From Actinomadura macrotermitis (GTDB lineage: Bacteria > Actinomycetota > Actinomycetes > Streptosporangiales > Streptosporangiaceae): 64,000 bases of DNA. A program made the position numbers and the translations under genes. Below the pieces are notes generated by a model. It ran no database searches, was not told where the DNA came from, and saw nothing but the letters and a program-made list of their open reading frames with translations. Positions 48,912-57,001 of the stretch are shown in pieces (position 1 is the stretch's first letter; each line of letters starts with the position of its first letter). The DNA is taken from the NCBI RefSeq assembly GCF_009604375.1, contig NZ_WEGH01000003.1, forward strand, positions 1,240,001 through 1,304,000. The letters run 5' to 3'.

Positions 48912-50533
48912 AACACCCGGCCGCCCGCCACGTAGGTGGCCCCGACCCGCGTGGCGGCGATCTCCTCCGGCGGGACCGCGGCGGGGTCGCGGTCGAGCAC
49001 GACCAGGTCGGCGAGCATGCCCGGGCGCAGCGTCCCGGTGTCGTCGTGGCCGTTGACGTGGGCGGAACCGGCCGTGTACGCCGCCAGCGCGACGTCCACG
49101 GCGAGCCGCTGGTGCGGCAGGAACGGCGGCAGGTCCTCCCCGGGCGCGACGCGGTTCACCGCGACGTGGATCCCTTCCAGCGGGACGGGCGAGCTGACCG
49201 GCCAGTCGCTCCCGGCGGCCAGTTCCGCGCCCGCGCGCAGCAGGTCGGCGAAGGGGTACTGCCACTGCGCGAGGTCGCCGCCGAGGAACGGGATGGTCAG
49301 CTCGTCCATCTGCGGCTCGTGCGCGGCCCACAGCGGCTGCAGGTTGGCGATCGCGCCGAGCCGGGCGAAGCGCGGCACGTCGTCCGGGTGCACCACCTGC
49401 AGGTGGGCCAGGTGGTGCCGGTTGCCGCGCGGGCCGTTGGCGGCCAGCGCGGCCTCCACCGCGTCCAGGGCCTCGCGGACGGCGCGGTCGCCGAGGGCGT
49501 GGAAGTGGACCTGGAAGTCCAGCGCGTCCAGGGCGGTGACGTGCCCCTTCAGCGCATCGGGGTCGACGAAGCTGAGCCCGGCGTTGGCGGTGGAGCAGCC
49601 GCAGCCGTCGGTGTAGGGGACCGACATCGCGGCGGTGAAGTTCTCCGCGATGCCGTCCTGCATGATCTTGACGGTGCCGGCGCGGAAGCGGCCGGCGCGC
49701 AGCCGGGCGCGGCGCTCCACCAGCTCGGGGATCTGCTCGGCGCCGCGCTCGCGGTCCCACCACAGGGCGCCGTTGACGCGCGCGGTCAGCAGCCCCCGCC
49801 CGGCGGCCTCCAGGTAGGCGCCGGACACGTCGGGGTGGCCGCCGAACTCGCCGAGGATGGCGTCCTGCCAGCCGGTGACGCCGAGCGAGTGCAGCAGCTG
49901 CTGGGCCCGCAGCAGGGCGGCGACCAGCTCCTCCTGCGTGGCCTGCGGCGCGTGCCGGCCGACGAGCGCGGTCGCGCCCTCCTGCAGCATGCCCGACGGG
50001 CCGCCGTCCGGCTCGCGCTCGATGCGGCCGTCGGCGGGGTCGGGCGTGGCCGCGGTGATCCCGGCCAGCTCCAGGGCGCGGGTGTTGGCCCAGGCGCCGT
50101 GGTGGTCGCGGTTGGCCAGGAAGACGGGCCGGTCGGCGACGATCTCGTCCAGCATCTGCCGGGTGGGCAGCCCGCCGGGGAAGCTCTCCATGGACCAGCC
50201 GCCGCCGGTGATCCACGCGCGCTCGGGGTGCGCGGCGGCGTAGGCGGCGATGCGGCGCCGGTACTCGGCCAGGTCGACGGTGCCGGTCAGGTCGCAGGCG
50301 TTCAGCTCCAGGCCGCCGAACACCGCGTGCACGTGCGCGTCCTGGAAGCCGGGCAGCAGCGCGCCGCCGGCCAGGTCCACCACCTCGGTGCCGGGTCCGG
50401 TCAGCCGCTCGGCGTCCGCGCGGCCGACGGCGGTGATCCGCTCGCCGGTGACGGCCAGGGCGTCGGCCCGCGGCCGGGCCGGGTCCATGGTGAGCACGGT
50501 GCCGCCGGTGAAGACGAGGTCGGCGTGGTCCAT
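48908..50533 (-). CDS. Amidohydrolase family protein (YtcJ-like)
   Basis: A 541-aa metal-dependent hydrolase of the amidohydrolase-3 group: LLPGFQDAHVHAVFGGLELN carries the HxH metal motif; KIMQDGIAENF, VHFHALGDRAVREAL and NRHHLAHLQVVHPDD supply later His ligands; AAGSDWPVSSPVPLEGIHVA has the catalytic Asp. Members cleave amides or exocyclic groups of diverse small molecules. AAGGAG precedes the ATG. With the APC permease upstream it forms a probable uptake-and-hydrolysis pair under the divergent TetR protein. Confidence 0.9.
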   Translation of the reverse strand: MDHADLVFTGGTVLTMDPARPRADALAVTGERITAVGRADAERLTGPGTEVVDLAGGALLPGFQDAHVHAVFGGLELNACDLTGTVDLAEYRRRIAAYAAAHPERAWITGGGWSMESFPGGLPTRQMLDEIVADRPVFLANRDHHGAWANTRALELAGITAATPDPADGRIEREPDGGPSGMLQEGATALVGRHAPQATQEELVAALLRAQQLLHSLGVTGWQDAILGEFGGHPDVSGAYLEAAGRGLLTARVNGALWWDRERGAEQIPELVERRARLRAGRFRAGTVKIMQDGIAENFTAAMSVPYTDGCGCSTANAGLSFVDPDALKGHVTALDALDFQVHFHALGDRAVREALDAVEAALAANGPRGNRHHLAHLQVVHPDDVPRFARLGAIANLQPLWAAHEPQMDELTIPFLGGDLAQWQYPFADLLRAGAELAAGSDWPVSSPVPLEGIHVAVNRVAPGEDLPPFLPHQRLAVDVALAAYTAGSAHVNGHDDTGTLRPGMLADLVVLDRDPAAVPPEEIAATRVGATYVAGGRVF

Positions 50534-50558
50534 CGGGGTGTTCTCCTTGACGGGGCGG

Positions 50559-52073
50559 TTACGGCTGGACGGGGGACGGGAGCAGGTCGGGCGCGCCCGG
50601 GTCGGCGGGCTCGCCGGTGGTGAAGTACGGGGAGCGGCGGACCCACTTGGCCCAGGCGGCGGCGACCACCCCCGAGACGATCATCAGGACCGGCATGGTG
50701 AGCTGGAACCAGCCGTTCTGGGCCGTCAGCGCGAAGTGGTCGGCCGACCGGTAGAAGGTCCAGCAGAGGTAGCCGCCGAGGCCGAACAGGGCCGCTGCGC
50801 CGAGCAGCGGCAGCACCACCGCGCGCACGCCCTCCAGCGGCGCGGTGCGCAGCAGGCCGCGGAAGCGGACGGCGGCGGCGAGCGCGGTCAGGCCGTAGTA
50901 CAGCGCGACCACGATGCCGATGGCGTTGACCGCGGCGCTGATCAGCTCGTGCACCTTCGGGATGACCAGGGACAGCAGCGCGATCACCGCGGCGATCGAG
51001 CCGACCAGCACCGTCCCGGCGGCGGGGGTGCCGAAGCGCGGGTGGACCCGGGTCCAGACCGGCCCGAGGGTGCGGTCGCGGCCCATCGCGAACATCCCGC
51101 GCACGGTCGGGATCAGGCCCGCCTGCAGCGAGGCGACGGCCGAGAGGGTGAGCGCGATCAGCGGCAGCACCGCCAGGGGCTGCCCGGCGAGCCGGTTGCC
51201 GAAGAACGCCAGCCCCTCCGCGCCGTGGTCGGCGAGCTCCCCGGCGGACAGCACCCGCTGGAAGGCGACCGCGCCGAGCAGGAACAGCGCGAGCATGGTG
51301 AACAGCGCGACGAACCCGGCGCGCGAGGCGTCGCGCGAGTCGCGGACCTCCTCGCTGACGCTGAACACCGCGTCGAACCCCCAGTAGCAGAAGACCGCCA
51401 GCACCATGCCCTGGGCGAGCGCGGCCGCCGAGGGCATGCCGAACGGGTTCAGCCACTCCAGGCTGAACGGGTGCGTCCCGGCGAACAGCCCGTACCCGCA
51501 GAAGCCGAGCAGCACCAGGTACTCGAAGACCAGCAGCCAGCGCTGGAACCGGGCGGCCAGGTCCACGCCGGCGACGGCGGTCGCGGTGACGGCGAGCAGC
51601 ACCGCCATGCCGAGCACGGTCGCCTGCAGCGTGGAGTCGGGGTTCAGCGCCAGCGGGCCGAGGTCGCGCAGGTGCGCCTCGCGGGCGAGCTGCAGCAGCG
51701 CCGAGCCGGTGACGGCGGTGGTGTAGGACAGGAAGACGATCGTCCCGACCAGGTTCACCCAGCCGGTGAGGAAGCCGAGCCAGGGGCTGAGCCAGCGGCC
51801 GACCCAGACGTAGGCGCTGCCGGCGTTCGGCTGCACCCGGTTGAGGCGGGCGTAGGCGCCGGCGATGCAGAGCACCGGCAGGAACGCCAGCGCCATCAGG
51901 ATCGGCAGGTGCAGCCCGACGATGCCGGCCATCAGGCCCATCCCGATGCCGATGCTGGTGGTGGCGGCGGTGCTGGACGCGGCGATGACCGCGCCGTCGA
52001 GCAGGCCGAGGGAGCGCGGCAGAACGCCGCCTGTTCGGGTGTCCGTGCTGGTAGAGCCGTTCGGATCGGTCAT
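50559..52073 (-). CDS. APC-family amino acid/amine permease
   Basis: A 504-aa transporter with about 12-14 helices. Typical early motif LGLLDGAVIAASSTAATTSI GIGMG-like (residues about 22-45) and SEEVRDSRDASRAGFVALFT between helices 6 and 7 are characteristic of the APC superfamily. Substrate unknown; the amidohydrolase that starts 25 bp downstream suggests an N-acyl or amide compound. GGAAGGCGG precedes the ATG. Confidence 0.88.
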   Translation of the reverse strand: MTDPNGSTSTDTRTGGVLPRSLGLLDGAVIAASSTAATTSIGIGMGLMAGIVGLHLPILMALAFLPVLCIAGAYARLNRVQPNAGSAYVWVGRWLSPWLGFLTGWVNLVGTIVFLSYTTAVTGSALLQLAREAHLRDLGPLALNPDSTLQATVLGMAVLLAVTATAVAGVDLAARFQRWLLVFEYLVLLGFCGYGLFAGTHPFSLEWLNPFGMPSAAALAQGMVLAVFCYWGFDAVFSVSEEVRDSRDASRAGFVALFTMLALFLLGAVAFQRVLSAGELADHGAEGLAFFGNRLAGQPLAVLPLIALTLSAVASLQAGLIPTVRGMFAMGRDRTLGPVWTRVHPRFGTPAAGTVLVGSIAAVIALLSLVIPKVHELISAAVNAIGIVVALYYGLTALAAAVRFRGLLRTAPLEGVRAVVLPLLGAAALFGLGGYLCWTFYRSADHFALTAQNGWFQLTMPVLMIVSGVVAAAWAKWVRRSPYFTTGEPADPGAPDLLPSPVQP

Positions 52074-52155
52074 CGGGGACCGCCTTCCGGGAGTGCGCCG
52101 CTGGTTGCTGCGCTATGAAATCCGTCACTCCCTGTTCAGGTCAATGGTGTTGACG

Positions 52156-52167
52156 TAAGGTGCCCGC
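52156..52167 (+). promoter_or_regulatory. -10 element for leaderless TetR gene
   Basis: TAAGGT (52156-52161), six bases, then ATG at 52168. Confidence 0.5.
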
Positions 52168-52878
52168 ATGACCGAGGGACGTGTGGCCGCCGGGCCGCGC
52201 CGGCGGCGGCGGCCGACCAAGCAGGGCGTCGTGCTGTCGGAGGAGCTGATCGTGGAGACGGCGCTGCGGCTGATGCGCGAGCACGGCGCCGGGGCGCTGA
52301 CGGCCCGCCGCCTCGGCGCCGCGCTCGGCGCGGACCCGAGCGCGCTGTACCGCTACTTCCGGGGGACCGACGATCTGGCGCTCGCGGTCGCCGACGAGCT
52401 GATCGGCCGGTCCTTCGCCGGGTGGCGGCCGGCCGGCGACTGGCGGGCCGACCTGCGCGACCTCGGGCGCCGCATGTACGAGGGCTACCTGGCCCACCCG
52501 CAGGCCGCGGCGCTCGCCACCTACCGGGTCACCGGCCGCCGCCACGAGGCGCGGGCGATCGAGGCGATCCTCGGCGTGCTGCTCGGGGCGGGCTTCCCCG
52601 GCCGCGAGGCCGTCCGGTTCTACCACCTGTTCGTGGACCAGGCCCTGTCGCACGCCGCGATGGACGCGGCGTCGGCCGCGCTCCCCCGCGAGGCCCGCGA
52701 GGCCGAGCGGCGGGTGTGGGAGGAGACCTACAGCGGGCTCCCGGCCGCCACCCACCCGAACATGGCCGCCATGGCGGGCCTGCTGCGCGCCGAGATGCGC
52801 AACAGCTGCTACCCGCACGCCCTGGAGGTCTTCCTGGACGCCGCGGCGGCGTGCCTGGCGGGCGTCCGCCGCGGCTAG
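52168..52878 (+). CDS. TetR-family transcriptional regulator
   Basis: A 236-aa repressor. HTH at about 25-70: VVLSEELIVETALRLMREHG, ALTARRLGAALGADPSALYR, YFRGTDDLALAVADELI. The C-terminal ligand domain is helical (MYEGYLAHPQAAALATYRVT, RFYHLFVDQALSHAAMDAAS). Divergent from the permease-amidohydrolase operon with 94 bp between, so it is their likely repressor. Probably leaderless. Confidence 0.9.
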   Translation: MTEGRVAAGPRRRRRPTKQGVVLSEELIVETALRLMREHGAGALTARRLGAALGADPSALYRYFRGTDDLALAVADELIGRSFAGWRPAGDWRADLRDLGRRMYEGYLAHPQAAALATYRVTGRRHEARAIEAILGVLLGAGFPGREAVRFYHLFVDQALSHAAMDAASAALPREAREAERRVWEETYSGLPAATHPNMAAMAGLLRAEMRNSCYPHALEVFLDAAAACLAGVRRG

Positions 52879-52893
52879 CCGGGGCCCGCGCTC

Positions 52894-52981
52894 AGGCGAA
52901 CCCCGTGCCAGACGAACCCCGTGCCAGGCGAACCCCGTGCTAGGCGAACCCCGTGCCAGGCGAACCCCGTGCTAGGCGAAC
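52894..52981. repeat. 16-bp tandem repeat, 5.5 copies
   Basis: AGGCGAACCCCGTGCC repeats head to tail at 52894, 52910, 52926, 52942, 52958 and partly 52974, with C/T variation at the last base and one G/A change. Read on the minus strand each unit contains TTCGCCT(A/G)G, a copy of the final codons and stop of the PH-domain gene that ends in the last unit. Confidence 0.9.
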
Positions 52982-53601
52982 AGGGCGGCCAGCACCAGCA
53001 GCACCAGCGGGACGGCGAGGGCCGCGATCGCCTCGGGCGACCACTCCACCGTCCCGGTGCGCGGCGCGTCCGCCGCCGCGGCCTGCGCCGCCTTGCCGGG
53101 CGCGCCGGACCGCGACGGCGCCCGCGCCCGGTCGCGGGCCTCGTTGAGCTGCTGCGCGGCGTGCCCGGCAGGCGTGCGGCCCTTGGCGTGCACGGCCGCG
53201 GCGCCCTCCTTCTTCAGCCGCTGCTCGGCCTTGGCCTGCGCGCGTGGCGAGGTCTGCAGCAGCCAGGCGCGGGTCTTCAGCTCCCGGCCGTCCGGCCCGG
53301 CGAACCGGACCGTCAGCGCGCTGTCGCCGGCGATCTCGCGGACCGAGCCCCACGGCGCCCGCACGTCGCGCAGCGGGTTGCGGACGGTCACGCCCTCCTC
53401 GTCGCCGCGCACCAGCGGCCGGAACCCCAGCACGTAGGCGATGCCGCAGCCGAACAGCAGCAGCGCGCCCATGACGGCCGTGGTCCGGTCGAACCGGGTG
53501 CGGCCGGTCAGCCCGAACGCCAGGTCGAGCAGGTTGAGCAGGGCGAACACCAGCCACGCCCAGGCGGCGACGCGTCCGGCGGTCGAACGGAACGTGAGCA
53601 T
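52972..53601 (-). CDS. Membrane protein with PH-like domain
   Basis: A 209-aa protein: two N-terminal helices (VAAWAWLVFALLNLLDLAFG, AVMGALLLFGCGIAYVLGFR), a bacterial PH-like domain (EEGVTVRNPLRDVRAPWGSV, REIAGDSALTVRFAGPDGRE), a basic Ala/Arg helix, and a C-terminal helix (AIAALAVPLVLLVLAALFA). The stop codon lies in a 16-bp tandem repeat, so slippage there could extend the protein where TAG becomes TGG. Function unknown. Confidence 0.8.
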   Translation of the reverse strand: MLTFRSTAGRVAAWAWLVFALLNLLDLAFGLTGRTRFDRTTAVMGALLLFGCGIAYVLGFRPLVRGDEEGVTVRNPLRDVRAPWGSVREIAGDSALTVRFAGPDGRELKTRAWLLQTSPRAQAKAEQRLKKEGAAAVHAKGRTPAGHAAQQLNEARDRARAPSRSGAPGKAAQAAAADAPRTGTVEWSPEAIAALAVPLVLLVLAALFA

Positions 53602-53638
53602 GCTCAGATCATCCCAGGGTCGGTTCGGGCGGGCCGGG

Positions 53639-54727
53639 TCAGGCGACCGGACGGGCGCCGCGCCACTTCAGCTGGGCGAACCCCGGCTTGATCACCCCGT
53701 TGATCAGCTCCAGCCGCTCGGGGAAGGACACGAACGCCGACTTCATCGCGTTCACCGTGAACCACTGCAGCTCGTCCCAGCCGTACCCGAACGCCTCGAC
53801 CAGCTTGGCGAACTCCTCCGACAGCGAGGTGCCGCTCATCAGCCGGTTGTCGGTGTTGACGGTGACGCGGAAGCCGAGGTCGCGCAGCAGCCCGATCGGG
53901 TGCTCGGCGATCGACTTGGCCGCGCCGGTCTGGATGTTGGAGGTCGGGCACATCTCCAGCGGGATGCGCTTGTCGCGCACGTAGGCGGCGAGCCGGCCGA
54001 GCACCGGCGGGTCGCCCGCCTCGATGTCGTCGATGATCCGCACGCCGTGGCCGAGCCGGTCCGCGCCGCACCACTGGATCGCCTGCCAGATCGAGGGGAG
54101 GCCGAAGCCCTCGCCGGCGTGGATGGTGAAGTGGGCGTTCTCGCGCTGCAGGTACTCGAAGGCGTCCAGGTGGCGGGTGGGCGGGTAGCCGGCCTCGGCG
54201 CCGGCGATGTCGAAGCCGACGACGCCCGCGTCGCGGTACCGGACGGCCAGCTCGGCGATCTCCATCGACCGCGCCTGGTGCCGCATCGCGGTGACCAGGG
54301 CGCCGACCCGGATGCCGAAGTCCCGGCCGCCCTGCGCGAAGCCCTCCAGGACGGCCTCCACGACCTGGTCCAGCGACAGCCCCTCGGCGGTGTGCAGCTC
54401 GGGCGCGTAGCGGACCTCGGCGTACACCACGCCGTCCTTGGCCAGGTCCTCGGCGCACTCGTAGGCGACCCGCGTCAGCGCCTCGGTGGTCTGCATGACC
54501 CCGACGGTGTGCGAGAACGTCTCCAGGTACCGCTCCAGCGACCCCGAGTTGGACATCTCGGCGAACCAGGCGCCCAGGCTGTCGGGGTCGGTGGTGGGCA
54601 GCCCCTCGTACCCGTTCTCCCGGGCCAGGTCCACGATCGTCGCGGGCCGCAGGCCGCCGTCGAGATGGTCGTGCAGCAGCACCTTCGGTGCGCGGCGGAT
54701 GTCGTCGAGAGTCGGGCGTTCGTCCAT
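53639..54727 (-). CDS. add: Adenosine deaminase
   Basis: A 362-aa zinc enzyme converting (deoxy)adenosine to (deoxy)inosine, which feeds the PNP encoded at 46 kb. Metal motif LLHDHLDGGLR, FTIHAGEGFGL with catalytic Glu, RLGHGVRI with a zinc His, EMCPTSNIQTGA, and FRVTVNTDNRLMSGT with the zinc-binding and catalytic Asp. Length matches mycobacterial Add. No ribosome-binding site; TATCTT six bases before the ATG suggests a leaderless transcript. Confidence 0.95.
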   Translation of the reverse strand: MDERPTLDDIRRAPKVLLHDHLDGGLRPATIVDLARENGYEGLPTTDPDSLGAWFAEMSNSGSLERYLETFSHTVGVMQTTEALTRVAYECAEDLAKDGVVYAEVRYAPELHTAEGLSLDQVVEAVLEGFAQGGRDFGIRVGALVTAMRHQARSMEIAELAVRYRDAGVVGFDIAGAEAGYPPTRHLDAFEYLQRENAHFTIHAGEGFGLPSIWQAIQWCGADRLGHGVRIIDDIEAGDPPVLGRLAAYVRDKRIPLEMCPTSNIQTGAAKSIAEHPIGLLRDLGFRVTVNTDNRLMSGTSLSEEFAKLVEAFGYGWDELQWFTVNAMKSAFVSFPERLELINGVIKPGFAQLKWRGARPVA

Positions 54728-54739
54728 CTGCAGAAGATA
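54728..54739 (-). promoter_or_regulatory. -10 element for leaderless add
   Basis: On the minus strand TATCTT (54739-54734) is followed by six bases and the ATG of add. Confidence 0.5.
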
Positions 54740-54779
54740 CCCGCAGGACACGCCCCTGATCTCCGGCAAGTTCCGCCAA

Positions 54780-54807
54780 CGGCGGCGCGCGGGCCCGCGC
54801 GCCGCCG
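54780..54807 (-). terminator. 28-bp perfect palindrome after the P450 gene
   Basis: CGGCGGCGCGCGGG (54780-54793) is directly followed by its reverse complement (54794-54807), six bases after the P450 stop. A very GC-rich stem with a tight GGGCCC turn, the likely terminator. Confidence 0.7.
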
Positions 54808-54813
54808 GGCGGG

Positions 54814-56007
54814 TCAGCGGCGGGCGGTGATGCGGGTCGGCAGGGACGCGAAGCCGCGGTCGTTGGTGGAGTGCACGCGCTGGGCGGCGTCGTCGTCGAT
54901 CTCGTAGTCGGCGACGACGGCGGCCAGCTCCTGGAACGCCACCCGCGCCTCCAGCCGGCCGAGGTTGGCGCCGAGGCAGTGGTGGCGGCCGCCGCCGAAC
55001 GACAGCGAGGCGCCGGTGTCGCGGTCCAGGTCGAACCGGTCGGGGCCCGTGAACACGCGCGGGTCGCGGTTGCCCGAGCCGACCAGCAGCAGCACCCGCG
55101 AGTCCGCCGGGATCCGCACGCCGTGCAGCTCGACGTCCTCGGTGGTGGTGCGGGCGAGCGACTGCGACGGCGGGTCGTAGCGCAGCGTCTCCTCGATCCA
55201 GTCGTCGATCCGGCCGCCGAGCGCCGCCGCGCGCTGCTCCGGGTGCTTCCAGGCGGCGTGCCAGGCGTTGCCGAGCAGCAGCATGGTGGTCTCGATGCCC
55301 GCGCCGACCAGCAGGATCAGCACCCCGACGATCTCCTCGGGGGACAGCTTGTCGTCGCCGTCGGCGGCGTCGAGCAGGCCCGACAGCAGGTCGTCCTGGC
55401 GGCGCCCGGCGCGGTCGATCGTCAGCTGCGTGTAGTAGCCGACCAGCTCGCCGATCGCCTGCAGTGCCTGCGGCGGCAGGTCGGTGACCGGGCCGGTGTC
55501 CTCCTCGTCCCGGTACATGATCGCCATGCCGAGGTCGCGGACCCGGTCCCGGTCGGCCTCGGGCACCCCGACCAGCTCGGAGATCACGTCGGTGGGGAAG
55601 CGCGCGGCGAAGTCGGCCATCAGGTCGAACCGCTCGCCGTCCAGCGCGGGCTTGAGGTAGCCGCGGGCGATCTCGCGCAGCCGCGGCTCCAGGGCCTGGA
55701 CGCGGCGCTGGGTGAAGGCCCGCGACACCAGGCCGCGCATGCGGGTGTGCTTCGGCGGGTCCATCGCCACGAACGAGAAGAACCGCTCGGCCTGCGGGCC
55801 CCAGAACGCCGGCTCGATGCGCAGCCCGTTGCGGCTGGAGTAGCGGGCGGTGTCGCGCAGCGCCTCGGCGATGTCGGCGTGCCGCGACAGCACCCAGATG
55901 TCGTCGGCGTCGTTGCGGTAGACCGGCGCCTCCTCGCGCAGCCGCGCGTAGACGGGGTAGGGATCGTCCTGGATCCCGAAGTCGTACGGGCTGTAATGCA
56001 GGTCCAT
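54814..56007 (-). CDS. Cytochrome P450
   Basis: A 397-aa soluble bacterial P450. I-helix oxygen motif VGAGIETTMLLLG, K-helix EETLRY (ExxR), and heme loop FGGGRHHCLGANLGRLEARV with the thiolate Cys near residue 344. The substrate is unknown and no redox partner is adjacent. GGAGGGG precedes the ATG. It interrupts the otherwise salvage-type order add ... deoA and may be a later insertion. Divergent from the DUF574-type methyltransferase. Confidence 0.95.
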   Translation of the reverse strand: MDLHYSPYDFGIQDDPYPVYARLREEAPVYRNDADDIWVLSRHADIAEALRDTARYSSRNGLRIEPAFWGPQAERFFSFVAMDPPKHTRMRGLVSRAFTQRRVQALEPRLREIARGYLKPALDGERFDLMADFAARFPTDVISELVGVPEADRDRVRDLGMAIMYRDEEDTGPVTDLPPQALQAIGELVGYYTQLTIDRAGRRQDDLLSGLLDAADGDDKLSPEEIVGVLILLVGAGIETTMLLLGNAWHAAWKHPEQRAAALGGRIDDWIEETLRYDPPSQSLARTTTEDVELHGVRIPADSRVLLLVGSGNRDPRVFTGPDRFDLDRDTGASLSFGGGRHHCLGANLGRLEARVAFQELAAVVADYEIDDDAAQRVHSTNDRGFASLPTRITARR

Positions 56008-56169
56008 GTCCCGGCCCCTCCACGTCGTCGCGCCACCGCAGCGATCATGGCGTGATTCAGCGCGACATACCAGCGATTCCGCCCATACGACGGCGGATGT
56101 CACCGATGACCTGTGAACCATGTTCATAATGGGAGCGATCTCCCTCTTCCCCGCACACCCGAGGTGATC

Positions 56170-56985
56170 GTGACCACTCCGCAGGTGCCGCACGGGATCG
56201 ACCCGAGCAAGGCCCACCCCGCCCGCCGCTACAACTACTGGCTGGGCGGCAAGGACAACTACGCCGCCGACCGCGCGTCGGCGCAGGTGGTCGCCGACGC
56301 GTTCCCGACCGTGGCCCTGGCCGCCCGGGAGAACCGCGCCTTCATGCGCCGCGCGGTCACCTACCTGGCCGGGGAGGCGGGCGTCGACCAGTTCCTCGAC
56401 ATCGGCACCGGGCTGCCCTCGGCGGGCAACGTGCACGAGATCGCGCAGGCGATCACCCCGGCCGCCCGGGTCGTCTACGTCGACAACGACCCGATCGTGC
56501 TCGTGCACGCCCGCGCGCTGCTCACCAGCTCCGCGCAGGGCGCGACCAGCTACATCGACGCCGACCTGCGCGAGCCCCGCAAGATCCTGGAGCACCCCGA
56601 CCTGGCCCGGACGCTGGACCTGTCCCGCCCCGTCGCGCTGATGCTGGTCGCCGTCATGCACTTCATGACCGACGACGACGACCCCTACGGCCTGTTCCGC
56701 ACGCTGGTGGACGCGCTCCCCTCCGGCAGCCACGTCGTGGTGACGCAGGCGACCGGCGACTACCTGACGCCCGAGCAGTACGCCGAGAACGTCGCGGCCA
56801 ACGAGCGCAGCGGGGTGCCGTTCCGGCTCCGCTCGCGCGAGGAGTTCGCCCGCTTCTTCACCGGCCTGGAGCTGCTGCCGCCGGGGATCACCTCGGTCGT
56901 GGAGTGGCGGCCGGAGCAGGAGCCGCAGGACCGGCCGAGCGTGGCGGACGTCTCCATGCTCTGCGCCGTCGCCCGCGTCCCCTGA
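56170..56985 (+). CDS. SAM-dependent methyltransferase, DUF574 (SAM_MT_56) family
   Basis: A 271-aa protein: IDPSKAHPARRYNYWLGGKD, NYAADR, RENRAFMRRAVTYLAGEAGV, FLDIGTGLPSAGNVHEIAQA, VVYVDNDPIVLVHARALL, DADLREP. These are the fixed signatures of the large actinobacterial family with FLDIGTGxP as SAM loop. Substrates are unknown; genomes carry dozens of copies. The GTG at 56170 follows GAGG by five bases; a GTG at 56113 is an alternative. Confidence 0.9.
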   Translation: MTTPQVPHGIDPSKAHPARRYNYWLGGKDNYAADRASAQVVADAFPTVALAARENRAFMRRAVTYLAGEAGVDQFLDIGTGLPSAGNVHEIAQAITPAARVVYVDNDPIVLVHARALLTSSAQGATSYIDADLREPRKILEHPDLARTLDLSRPVALMLVAVMHFMTDDDDPYGLFRTLVDALPSGSHVVVTQATGDYLTPEQYAENVAANERSGVPFRLRSREEFARFFTGLELLPPGITSVVEWRPEQEPQDRPSVADVSMLCAVARVP

Positions 56986-57001
56986 CCCGGCCGCCCGTCG
57001 G

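Noticed and set aside
52894..52981. CRISPR array
   Set aside because: The 16-bp units are contiguous with no spacers and derive from the neighbouring gene's 3' end.
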